Source: Pseudomonadota bacterium
GTDB lineage: Bacteria > Pseudomonadota > Alphaproteobacteria > Acetobacterales > Acetobacteraceae
Direction of reading: 5' to 3'
Assembly (NCBI GenBank): GCA_021845835.1
Contig: JAJZVE010000367.1
Span: 1 to 5,433 of the forward strand
DNA length: 5,433 nucleotides
Shown: positions 1 through 5,117 of the stretch, one piece after another
Position numbering within the stretch: position 1 is the stretch's first letter
Layout of the letters: each line of letters begins with the position of its first letter
Program-made: the position numbers and the translations under genes
Notes under the pieces: model-generated
What the model was told of the DNA's origin: nothing
Databases searched by the model: none
Seen by the model: only the letters and a program-made list of their open reading frames with translations

Positions 1-261
1 CCGGCCGGACCGCGCCTCGTCTGCCTCGACCGCGCTCTGACACGCCTGCGGGGCCTCCACGTCGGCCGCCACGCTTGCCGCCGCGCCGCCCAGCGCGCGC
101 AGCCGCGCCTCCGCCGCCGCGTTCTTGGCGGCGTTGCGGCCGACCACCATCACCGCTGCGCCGGCCCCGGCCAGCCCCTCCGCCATGCCGAGGCCGATGC
201 CACCGTTGCCGCCCGTGACCACCGCCACACGGCCGCTCAGATCGAACAATCCTGTTGCCAC
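1..261 (-). CDS. Short-chain dehydrogenase/reductase, N-terminal part (cut by window start)
   Basis: This is a partial NAD(P)-dependent oxidoreductase of the classical SDR family; 87 codons are visible and the frame is open to base 1. The first residues read MATGLFDLSGRVAVVTGG. The Rossmann-fold cofactor motif TGxxxGIG is at residues 16-23 (TGGNGGIG). A second strand ending in VVGRN at 39-43, where an Arg instead of an Asp hints at NADP preference, is followed by AADV at 65-68, the usual adenine-contact position. The catalytic Ser, Tyr and Lys lie outside the window, so substrate and activity cannot be read. The start is a GTG at 261-259, with a GGGATGGG stretch just upstream as a weak ribosome site; no in-frame ATG precedes the fold, though the frame stays open upstream. 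A TTG four codons later is the alternative. It lies 73 bases downstream of the small exported protein gene on the same strand and may be co-transcribed with it. The fold is secure, the specific function is not. Confidence 0.85.
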   Translation of the reverse strand, partial: MATGLFDLSGRVAVVTGGNGGIGLGMAEGLAGAGAAVMVVGRNAAKNAAAEARLRALGGAAASVAADVEAPQACQSAVEADEARSGR

Positions 262-334
262 TGTCGCCCATCCCGCTGCGTTGCGGCCGCCACGATAGCG
301 GCGCCCGCCCCGCGCGGCATCCCGGTGCCGGCGG

Positions 335-625
335 CTACTGTCCGCCGATCCCGCCGGCGCCGGTCGTCGCCTGCGCGGCCACCGCCTCGCGCGACCTGAC
401 CGGCTGCCCGGCGAAGGTCTGGAAGGCGCAGTTGCAATACGGCGACGCCACCGGCGCATCCACGCCCACCGGAACACCCAGGATGGAGAAGAACGGCCGT
501 GCCGTCGCCTGCGTCGTCCGCTGCTCCATCGCCGGGCTGGACGGGGTCGCCGGCTGGGCCGTAGCAACGATCGGCATGGCGAGCAGGAACGCCCCGATCA
601 CGGTCCACTTCACAATGCGCTGCAT
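335..625 (-). CDS. Small exported protein of unknown function with a CxC motif
   Basis: I do not recognise this 96-residue protein. It begins with a clear Sec-type signal peptide: a short basic start (MQRIVKW), a hydrophobic core at about residues 8-20 (TVIGAFLLAMPIV), and a likely cleavage after ATA at 21-23. That leaves a mature periplasmic or secreted peptide of about 73 residues. The mature part starts Pro/Ser/Thr/Gln-rich, passes through FFSILGVPVGVDAPVASPY at 45-63, holds the only two cysteines as Cys64-Asn-Cys66, and ends in a Gly-rich tail (GAGGIGGQ). There is no lipobox, so it is not a lipoprotein. The ATG at 625-623 has a GGAG at 636-633 seven bases upstream, which supports both the start and that it is a real gene. 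It lies between the outer membrane protein gene and an SDR gene, all on the minus strand. The CxC could bind a metal or form a redox pair, but that is only a guess. Possibly lineage-restricted. Confidence 0.7.
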   Translation of the reverse strand: MQRIVKWTVIGAFLLAMPIVATAQPATPSSPAMEQRTTQATARPFFSILGVPVGVDAPVASPYCNCAFQTFAGQPVRSREAVAAQATTGAGGIGGQ

Positions 626-692
626 TGGTCCGCTCCGCTATCTGCCGGAACGGATATTGTCACGCGCGGGCCGTCCTGAAAGGCGCATCAGG

Positions 693-730
693 CTTGAAAG
701 AAATGTCACCGCCCGGCCGGACCGGCCGGG
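693..730 (-). terminator. Candidate terminator hairpin after the outer membrane protein gene
   Basis: A perfect inverted repeat, CCCGGCCGG (712-720) and CCGGCCGGG (722-730), surrounds a single central A. As RNA it would fold to about an 8-bp stem with a 3-base loop. It begins 9 bases past the TGA of the outer membrane protein gene. Read on the minus strand it is followed, after a spacer of about 8 bases, by ATTTCTTTC (701-693), an imperfect T-tract. The stem is strong, but the T-tract is set back and interrupted, so this is a plausible but not textbook intrinsic terminator. Confidence 0.45.
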
Positions 731-739
731 GGCGTCGCG

Positions 740-2248
740 TCAGAGGTGCCACATCGCCATCAGGAAGCCGAAATTGGCCTGCCGCCCCAGCGGATAGTTC
801 GCCGCCACCACCGCGCCGCCGAAGCTGTGGCCGACATAGCCGCTGAGCGTCAGATGGCGGTTCACCGTCCAGCTGCCGAACGTCTCCAGCAGGGTCGCGA
901 GGTCGCTTTGGCCGTAGCTCGGGCGCGGCTGGTAGCCGAACAGCGTGTCGTTCCATGCGCCGCCGCCGGCGTACCAGAGGTCGTGGCTGGAATTGAGCGA
1001 CAGCGCGTGCAGATCGACGCGCCATTGCACGTTGGGCGCCGGCTGCGTCACCAGCTCGATCATCGCGTCGTTGATGTTCTGCAGGTCGTAGAAGGCGAAA
1101 TTCGCGACGTACCAAGTGGTCGGCAGCACCTCGAAGAAGGTGCCGTGGGTCGAGTTGTTGGGGTTGCGGTCGCCGGAGCCGACGCTGTAGCCGACGCGCA
1201 GCCACGGCTGCCACGGCAGCGAGGTCCAGTGATAGCCGGCTTCGGCGTTGTAGGCATAGGCGCGCTGCGCCAGTGTGCCCCAGGCGCCGAACTGGTAGGC
1301 GCCCCACAGCAGCACGTCGAACGAACCGGGGCCGGCCCTGAATTCCTTCACGTAGTCGCCGCCGACGGTGGTGATGCGCACCGCGCCGCCGTTGCGCGTG
1401 CGCTGCGTCAGCGTCTGGTTGTCGGGCAGCAGCAGGTCGCGGGTGTCGTCGTACTGGATCACGAACAGCCGGCCCAGCGCATCCTCCCCGAACGGCCCGG
1501 GCAGCCCGCCCGGCCCGGCGTTGAACGACAGATAGCCGAGATCGATGCCGTTGATCTCGTCGTTGCCGTTGAGCATATAGGCGCCCTGGGTCGGGATGCC
1601 GTAGAGCGCCGTGACGTTGCGCTGGTTGTCGCCGTAGCTGGCCTTGACGCCGTCGAGCGAGCGACCGCCCACCAGCACGTAGCGCGAGCCGATCAGCCGC
1701 TGCTGGATGCGATTCTCCACCAGCCACAGCAGATCGGGATCGTTCGGTAAAATCTCGGTGCCGTCGTTGAACTCATAGCGCCCGCCGACCAGGCCGAAGC
1801 CGTTGAACCTGGCCGGATCGAGCGCGACATACGCCTGCTTGAGGAATACCGCGGCGCCGTCGCGCTGGTGGTTGGCGGCAAAGTACCCCGCCCCCAGCCC
1901 GTTCTGCCCCTGCGGATAGGGCGAGACGGCGTTGCCGGGCAGGTTGAGCAGGCCGGTGCCGATCCCCTGCGCATAGAACGTGATGCCGTTGTCGAAGCGA
2001 TAGCCGAGACCGAGGCGGACCACGTCCTGGTTGAACCAGTACGAATTCTGCGCCACCTGCCCATGCGACGGGGTCGGCGTGTACCATTGTTCCGCCGGGA
2101 ACATCGTCAGGCCGTCGCCGGTGATGAAGACCGAGCCCGGCCCCAGTTCGCCGAGCGAGACCGGCGTTTCGTTGCCGTAGGCCGCCGGCGCCAGCGCAAG
2201 GCACGCCGCCGCGCCCGCTGCGGCCAGCCAGCGGCGCCGGCGTGCCAT
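740..2248 (-). CDS. Outer membrane beta-barrel protein, alginate-export (AlgE-like) family
   Basis: A 502-residue outer membrane protein, in the usual size range for alginate-export/AlgE-like 18-stranded barrels. It is probably a channel for a charged solute or polysaccharide; the family name does not prove alginate as substrate. It starts with a signal peptide (basic MARRRRW, hydrophobic 8-23, likely cleavage near AYG/NE at 25-26). The remainder alternates aromatic and polar residues with no long hydrophobic helix. Family-like stretches are FGLVGGRYEFNDGTEI (151-166), RIQQRLIGSRY (180-190), and SGDRNPNNSTHGTFFEVLP (358-376), followed by a conserved-looking FAFYDLQNINDAMIEL (384-399). The C-terminus, NFGFLMAMWHL, resembles a closing strand but ends in Leu instead of Phe or Trp. 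I chose the ATG at 2248 because it gives a normal signal peptide. An in-frame ATG at 2335 has a much stronger ribosome site and would add 29 residues. The gene stands alone, with an FNR-type box upstream and a hairpin downstream, and may respond to oxygen limitation. Confidence 0.82.
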   Translation of the reverse strand: MARRRRWLAAAGAAACLALAPAAYGNETPVSLGELGPGSVFITGDGLTMFPAEQWYTPTPSHGQVAQNSYWFNQDVVRLGLGYRFDNGITFYAQGIGTGLLNLPGNAVSPYPQGQNGLGAGYFAANHQRDGAAVFLKQAYVALDPARFNGFGLVGGRYEFNDGTEILPNDPDLLWLVENRIQQRLIGSRYVLVGGRSLDGVKASYGDNQRNVTALYGIPTQGAYMLNGNDEINGIDLGYLSFNAGPGGLPGPFGEDALGRLFVIQYDDTRDLLLPDNQTLTQRTRNGGAVRITTVGGDYVKEFRAGPGSFDVLLWGAYQFGAWGTLAQRAYAYNAEAGYHWTSLPWQPWLRVGYSVGSGDRNPNNSTHGTFFEVLPTTWYVANFAFYDLQNINDAMIELVTQPAPNVQWRVDLHALSLNSSHDLWYAGGGAWNDTLFGYQPRPSYGQSDLATLLETFGSWTVNRHLTLSGYVGHSFGGAVVAANYPLGRQANFGFLMAMWHL

Positions 2249-2335
2249 TGGCACCCGACTGGCCCGCGTCCCAGGCGCACGCCCCCCACATGGCGCGCGT
2301 GATGCCGCGTCTGCCGCCCGCCGCCCCGGCTCCAT

Positions 2336-2348
2336 GCCGCCCCCCCTT
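2336..2348 (-). promoter_or_regulatory. Strong purine-rich ribosome-binding sequence before an alternative ATG
   Basis: On the minus strand AAGGGGGGG (2348-2340) sits four bases before an ATG at 2335-2333. That ATG is in frame with the outer membrane protein gene, 29 codons ahead of the start I chose. The chosen start at 2248 has only a weak GGGTG upstream. The sequence either marks the true translation start, giving a long N-region before the signal peptide, or is chance G-richness in a high-GC leader. Confidence 0.35.
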
Positions 2349-2423
2349 CGTTGCCGCGCGCTGCGGCCGGAGGGCAGCCGGACACTTCCCGAGCGCGCCA
2401 ATCACGGTGCCCGAGACCGACGC

Positions 2424-2446
2424 GCCTTCGACCGTCAACCGAAGGC
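2424..2446. repeat. Inverted repeat with 7-bp arms in the leader of the outer membrane protein gene
   Basis: GCCTTCG (2424-2430) and CGAAGGC (2440-2446) are perfect inverted arms around a 9-base loop. There is no T-tract after it on either strand, so it does not look like an intrinsic terminator for accC. It lies between the FNR-type box and the barrel gene, so it could be a 5'-leader hairpin in the transcript or an operator. Function is not established. Confidence 0.4.
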
Positions 2447-2478
2447 CGCAACATCAATTTAATGTTAGACGAATTTCA

Positions 2479-2492
2479 TTGATCTGGATCAA
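2479..2492 (-). promoter_or_regulatory. FNR/FixK-type (CRP-FNR family) binding site
   Basis: TTGATCTGGATCAA matches the established FNR/ANR/FixK/FnrL consensus TTGAT-N4-ATCAA at every fixed position. The dyad is in fact six bases per arm (TTGATC and GATCAA). It lies 18 bases past the accC stop and 231 bases before the chosen barrel-gene ATG (144 before the alternative ATG), inside an AT-rich island. The best nearby -10-like hexamers would place its centre near -31 or -36, closer than the classic -41.5. Activation is therefore possible but repression cannot be excluded. The regulator gene is not in the window. Confidence 0.7.
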
Positions 2493-2509
2493 CCGCCGGC
2501 ACGCCGCCG

Positions 2510-3859
2510 TCAGTCGCCGGCGACGAACCGTTCCAGCCAATGGATGTCGTAGTCGCCCGCCCGGAAGCGCGGTTCGGCGACGATGCGCTGGTGCAGCGGC
2601 AGCGTGGTCTTGATGCCGACCACGGCGAACTCGGCGAGACTGCGCTCCAGCCGCGCGATCGCCTGCGCGCGCGTCGGTGCGTGCACGATCAGCTTCGCCA
2701 CCATGCTGTCGTAGAACGGCGGCACCCTGTAGCCGGCATACAGGGCCGAATCGACGCGCACCCCAAGCCCGCCCGGCGCGTGAAAGGCGGTCACCAGCCC
2801 CGGCGTCGGCACGAACGTCTCCGGATCCTCGGCGGTGATGCGGCATTCGATGGCGTGGCCGAAGAAGCTGATGTCCTCCTGGCGATAGCCGAGTTCCTCG
2901 CCGGCCGCGAGGCGGATCTGCTCGCGCACCAGATCGACGCCGCACACCATCTCCGTCACCGGATGCTCGACCTGCAGGCGCGTGTTCATCTCGATGAAGG
3001 CAAACTGCCCGTCCTGGTAGAGAAACTCCAGCGTCCCCGCGTTGCGGTAGCCGAGCCGGCCGAGCGCCTCCGTCACCGTGGCGCCGAGCCGGGTCCGCTG
3101 CCCGGCGGTGAGCGCGGGCGATCCCGCCTCCTCCAGCAGCTTCTGATGACGGCGCTGCAGGCTGCAGTCGCGCTCGCCGAAATGCACCACCTTGCCGGCG
3201 GCATCGGCCAGCACCTGCAATTCGATGTGGCGCGGCCGGTCGAGATACTTCTCGACATAGACCGCCTCGTTGCCGAACGCCGCGCGCGCCTCGGCGCGGG
3301 CGACGCGCCACGCCTCCTCCAGCCCGTCGGCGTCGGCGGCGACTTTCATCCCCCGTCCGCCGCCGCCGGCCGCCGCCTTGATCAGCACCGGATAGCCGAT
3401 GCGCGCCGCGACCCGCCGCGCCTCCTCGACGCTGCCCGTCTCGCCGTCGGAGCCGGGGACCAGCGGCACGCCGAGCGTGGCCATCGCCGCCTTGGCCGCG
3501 ATCTTGTCGCCCATCATGCGGATATGCGCCGACGACGGACCGATGAAGGTCAGGCCGTGCGCCTCCACCATCTCGGCGAACTCGGCGTTCTCGGACAGGA
3601 AGCCGTAGCCGGGATGGATCGCGTCGGCACCGGTGATGGTGGCGGCGGAGAGGATGGCGGCGACGTTGAGGTAGCTGTCGCGCGCCGGCGGCGGGCCGAT
3701 GCAGACGCTCTCGTCGGCGAGACGGACATGCATCGCCTCGCCGTCGGCGGTGGAATGCACCGCGACGGTCGGGATGCCCATCTCGCGGCACGCACGCTGG
3801 ATGCGCAGCGCGATCTCACCACGGTTGGCGATCAGCACTTTCTGGAACAGGGCGGCCAC
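2510..3859 (-). CDS. accC: Acetyl-CoA carboxylase, biotin carboxylase subunit AccC
   Basis: AccC uses ATP and bicarbonate to carboxylate the biotin on AccB, the first half-reaction of acetyl-CoA carboxylase in cytoplasmic fatty acid synthesis. It is 449 residues, the standard bacterial length. The N-terminal domain starts FQKVLIANRGEIALRI (5-20), with the conserved HPGYGFLSEN at 82-91. The ATP-grasp domain has the Gly-rich loop GGGGRGMK (165-172). Expected active-site residues are all present by comparison with the E. coli enzyme: Lys161, His211, Lys240 in CSLQRRHQK, Glu278, and Glu290/Asn292/Arg294 in EMNTRLQVEH, plus Arg340 in ECRITAEDP. The start is a GTG at 3859-3857, with GGAG (3873-3870) ten bases upstream inside the end of accB; no in-frame ATG fits. 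It is the last gene of the aroQ-accB-accC operon, seven bases after accB. No frameshift or missing residue is seen. Confidence 0.97.
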   Translation of the reverse strand: MAALFQKVLIANRGEIALRIQRACREMGIPTVAVHSTADGEAMHVRLADESVCIGPPPARDSYLNVAAILSAATITGADAIHPGYGFLSENAEFAEMVEAHGLTFIGPSSAHIRMMGDKIAAKAAMATLGVPLVPGSDGETGSVEEARRVAARIGYPVLIKAAAGGGGRGMKVAADADGLEEAWRVARAEARAAFGNEAVYVEKYLDRPRHIELQVLADAAGKVVHFGERDCSLQRRHQKLLEEAGSPALTAGQRTRLGATVTEALGRLGYRNAGTLEFLYQDGQFAFIEMNTRLQVEHPVTEMVCGVDLVREQIRLAAGEELGYRQEDISFFGHAIECRITAEDPETFVPTPGLVTAFHAPGGLGVRVDSALYAGYRVPPFYDSMVAKLIVHAPTRAQAIARLERSLAEFAVVGIKTTLPLHQRIVAEPRFRAGDYDIHWLERFVAGD

Positions 3860-3866
3860 GGCGCCG

Positions 3867-4331
3867 CTACTCCAGGATCAGCAGCGGCTCGCCGTACTCC
3901 ACCGGCGCGCCCGAGGCTACCAGGATGCGCGCCACGGTGCCCGCCTTCGGGGCCTTGATCTGGTTGAAAGTCTTCATCGCCTCGATCAGCAGCAGCGTCT
4001 GTCCGGCGGCGACCGTCTGGCCCGGCGTGATGTAGGGCGTCGCCCCCGGTTCCGGCGCCAGATAGGCGATGCCGACCATGGGGCTGAGTACCGCGCCCGG
4101 ATGCCGTGCCAGGTCCTCCGCCGGCGCCGGCACGACGGCGGCGGCCGTGGCGACCGGCGCGGCCACCTGGGACAGGGCGGCCGGCGCGGCGGCCACGGTC
4201 GTCACCTGGGCCGGCGCGCGTACGACGCGGATGCGGCCGTCCTTGCCCTCGATCTCGATTTCGGTGAGGCCGGTGTCGGCAAGGATGGTGGCGAGCACGC
4301 GGACCGCGGCGGGATCGAACGGGGCCGCCAT
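3867..4331 (-). CDS. accB: Acetyl-CoA carboxylase, biotin carboxyl carrier protein AccB
   Basis: AccB carries the biotin that shuttles CO2 from biotin carboxylase to the carboxyltransferase. It has 154 residues, the normal size. There is a short N-terminal domain (about 1-38, with LTEIEIEGKDGRIRVVR), an Ala/Pro/Val-rich flexible linker (about 39-76), and a C-terminal biotinyl domain (about 77-154). The biotin attachment site is Lys120 in EAMKTFNQI (117-125), followed by the family pattern APKAGTVARILVASGAPVE. The Thr-Phe after the lysine, where E. coli has Met-Met, is unremarkable. The ATG at 4331-4329 overlaps the aroQ stop by one base (TGATG), and GGAGGGAGG (4346-4338) lies six bases upstream, an excellent ribosome site inside the aroQ end. 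An upstream in-frame extension is open but overlaps aroQ and is not needed. Confidence 0.96.
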   Translation of the reverse strand: MAAPFDPAAVRVLATILADTGLTEIEIEGKDGRIRVVRAPAQVTTVAAAPAALSQVAAPVATAAAVVPAPAEDLARHPGAVLSPMVGIAYLAPEPGATPYITPGQTVAAGQTLLLIEAMKTFNQIKAPKAGTVARILVASGAPVEYGEPLLILE

Positions 4332-4792
4332 CACGAGCCTCCCTCCAGGATGTTCGCCAGCGCCGACAACGCCAGCGCATAGCCGTGGATGCCGAGGCCG
4401 CAGATCACGCCGGTCGCCGCCTGCGAGACATAGGAATGATGACGGAACGACTCGCGGCGGTGGATGTTGGAGATATGCACCTCGACGATCGGCAGATCGA
4501 CCGCCTTCAGCGCGTCGAGCAGCGCCACCGAGGTATGGGAATAGCCGGCCGGGTTGATGACGACGCCGGCGGCATGGCCGCGACATTCATGGACCCAGGA
4601 AATCAGCTCGCCCTCGGCGTTGGTCTGGCGGAAATCGATGGCGAGGTTGAGCCGCTCGGCCGTCTCGGCGCACAGCGCCTCCACGTCGTCGAGGGTGGCG
4701 CGGCCATAGACCTCCGGCTGGCGCAGCCCCAGCATGTTGAGGTTCGGGCCGTTGAGCACCGCGATGAGCGGCAATTTCAGGGATTGCTGCAT
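4331..4792 (-). CDS. aroQ: 3-dehydroquinate dehydratase, type II
   Basis: AroQ catalyses the reversible trans-dehydration of 3-dehydroquinate to 3-dehydroshikimate, step three of the shikimate pathway, as a cytoplasmic dodecamer in this family. At 153 residues it has the usual length. Recognisable motifs are [17 protein letters not shown] (14-30), with lid Arg24 and catalytic Tyr29; [10 protein letters not shown] (54-63); [18 protein letters not shown] (78-95), with the NPxGYSHTS substrate loop including Asn80; and [18 protein letters not shown] (104-121), with His106, Arg113 and Glu114. The ATG at 4792-4790 fits the family N-terminus. It has no clear Shine-Dalgarno upstream, and a possible promoter ends only eight bases before it. 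It is the first gene of the operon with accB and accC, with a TGATG junction to accB, and is divergent from thiS. Confidence 0.97.
   Translation of the reverse strand: MQQSLKLPLIAVLNGPNLNMLGLRQPEVYGRATLDDVEALCAETAERLNLAIDFRQTNAEGELISWVHECRGHAAGVVINPAGYSHTSVALLDALKAVDLPIVEVHISNIHRRESFRHHSYVSQAATGVICGLGIHGYALALSALANILEGGS
4338..4346 (-). promoter_or_regulatory. Shine-Dalgarno of accB inside the end of aroQ
   Basis: GGAGGGAGG on the minus strand lies six bases before the accB ATG and within the last codons of aroQ (Glu-Gly-Gly). Together with the one-base TGATG overlap it points to translational coupling of accB to aroQ. It decides the accB start against the longer open frame. Confidence 0.8.
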
Positions 4793-4800
4793 GCACGCGC

Positions 4801-4828
4801 CGTAGCACGGCGGACCGCATCCCGACAA
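4801..4828 (-). promoter_or_regulatory. Possible promoter of the aroQ-accB-accC operon
   Basis: On the minus strand TTGTCG (4828-4823) and GCTACG (4806-4801) are separated by 16 bases. The -35 half resembles TTGACA, while the -10 half is poor. The ATG follows eight bases after the -10-like element, so transcription from here would give almost no leader, matching the missing Shine-Dalgarno of aroQ. This is a weak prediction. Confidence 0.3.
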
Positions 4829-4868
4829 TTGGCGGCGCGCGGCGCAGAACAGGGCGGCGCGCCCGCGC

Positions 4869-4897
4869 TTGTCCGTCCCGCTCGCCCTCCCCATACT
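4869..4897 (+). promoter_or_regulatory. Candidate sigma-70-type promoter of thiS, placed for a leaderless mRNA
   Basis: TTGTCC (4869-4874) and CATACT (4892-4897) match the -35 and -10 consensus at four of six positions each, with an ideal 17-base spacer. The -10 ends six bases before the thiS ATG, so the predicted first transcribed base is the A of ATG at 4904 or very near it. That agrees with the lack of any ribosome-binding sequence before thiS. Confidence 0.5.
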
Positions 4898-4903
4898 GCG
4901 CGC

Positions 4904-5116
4904 ATGGGCGAGCGGCTGAAAGTACTGCTGAACGGAGCGCAGCGCGAGCTGGCCGCACCCGCCACGGTGGCGGCGCTGCTGGCCGAGATCGGGCTGGACG
5001 CGCGCAAGGTGGCGGTGGAGCGGAACGAGGAGATCGTGCCGCGCTCCGCCTATGCCGCGACCTTGCTTGCCAGCGGCGACGCGCTGGAGATCGTGCATTT
5101 CATCGGAGGCGGCTGA
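4904..5116 (+). CDS. thiS: Thiamine biosynthesis sulfur carrier protein ThiS
   Basis: ThiS is a small ubiquitin-fold sulfur carrier. Its C-terminal glycine is adenylated and converted to a thiocarboxylate, which donates sulfur to ThiG for making the thiamine thiazole ring. The protein is 70 residues, as usual. It shows the beta-grasp pattern: a first strand (RLKVLLNG, 4-11), a helix with [11 protein letters not shown] (21-31), the family signature [15 protein letters not shown] (37-50 region), then [17 protein letters not shown], ending in the required Gly-Gly tail. The ATG at 4904 matches the family start; a much longer open frame upstream runs antisense through aroQ and is discounted. There is no Shine-Dalgarno sequence. 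It is the first gene of a thiSG unit, one base before thiG, and is divergent from aroQ. No thiO precedes it, although thiO-thiS-thiG order is common. Confidence 0.94.
   Translation: MGERLKVLLNGAQRELAAPATVAALLAEIGLDARKVAVERNEEIVPRSAYAATLLASGDALEIVHFIGGG
5105..5109 (+). promoter_or_regulatory. Shine-Dalgarno of thiG inside the thiS Gly-Gly-Gly codons
   Basis: GGAGG at 5105-5109 is eight bases before the thiG ATG. It is formed by codons of the C-terminal glycines of ThiS (GGA GGC GGC), so the functional tail codons also provide the ribosome site for the next gene. It supports the thiG start at 5118. Confidence 0.75.
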
Positions 5117-5117
5117 C

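Larger units (their letters stand above)
2249..2509. other. Intergenic region between accC and the outer membrane protein gene
   Basis: These 261 bases hold no supported gene. About bases 2249-2450 are GC-rich like the coding DNA. Bases 2451-2490 are roughly 70% A+T, an obvious island in this window, and are the likely promoter zone for the minus-strand barrel gene. Within or beside the island are the FNR-type box (2479-2492), the minus-strand hexamers TAACAT (2467-2462) and TTAAAT (2462-2457) that could serve as -10 elements, and a small AACAT/ATGTT dyad (2450-2466). No good intrinsic terminator for accC is visible here. Confidence 0.6.
4793..4903. other. Divergent intergenic region between aroQ and thiS
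   Basis: This 111-base gap must hold the promoters of both aroQ (minus) and thiS (plus). It is very GC-rich, with several GGCGCG runs and a GGCGCGCC palindrome. There is no gene, no CTGAGA-type TPP riboswitch element, and no Shine-Dalgarno sequence ahead of either ATG. Confidence 0.6.

Noticed and set aside
262..334. Terminator or promoter between the small exported gene and the SDR gene
   Set aside because: Only a short NotI-like GCGGCCGC palindrome is seen, with no T-tract and no convincing -10 or -35 on the minus strand.
237..608. Minus-strand frame of 123 codons overlapping the small exported protein gene
   Set aside because: The Arg/Gly/Ala-rich product is an out-of-frame reading of the 335-625 gene and runs into the SDR start; the 335-625 frame has the signal peptide and ribosome site.
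746..1750. Plus-strand open frame (334 codons) opposite the outer membrane protein gene
   Set aside because: Antisense shadow of a gene with a clear signal peptide and barrel pattern; the product is low-complexity Val/Ala/Arg/Gln-rich.
2450..2466. AACAT-N7-ATGTT dyad as a separate operator
   Set aside because: The arms are only five bases in an AT-rich stretch and do not match a known operator; too likely by chance to list as a site.
2540..3958. Long plus-strand open frame (472 codons) opposite accC and the end of accB
   Set aside because: It is fully antisense to a complete, motif-verified accC. Its translation is His/Arg/Gly-rich with no family motif, as expected from the mirror of high-GC codon use.
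4793..4903. TPP riboswitch before thiS
   Set aside because: No CTGAGA-like or other conserved THI-box segment is present, and the likely transcription start leaves no leader.
4385..5116. Long plus-strand frame that would extend ThiS upstream by 173 residues
   Set aside because: The extension runs antisense through aroQ and has no ThiS-like sequence. ThiS proteins are about 65-70 residues, matching the ATG at 4904.
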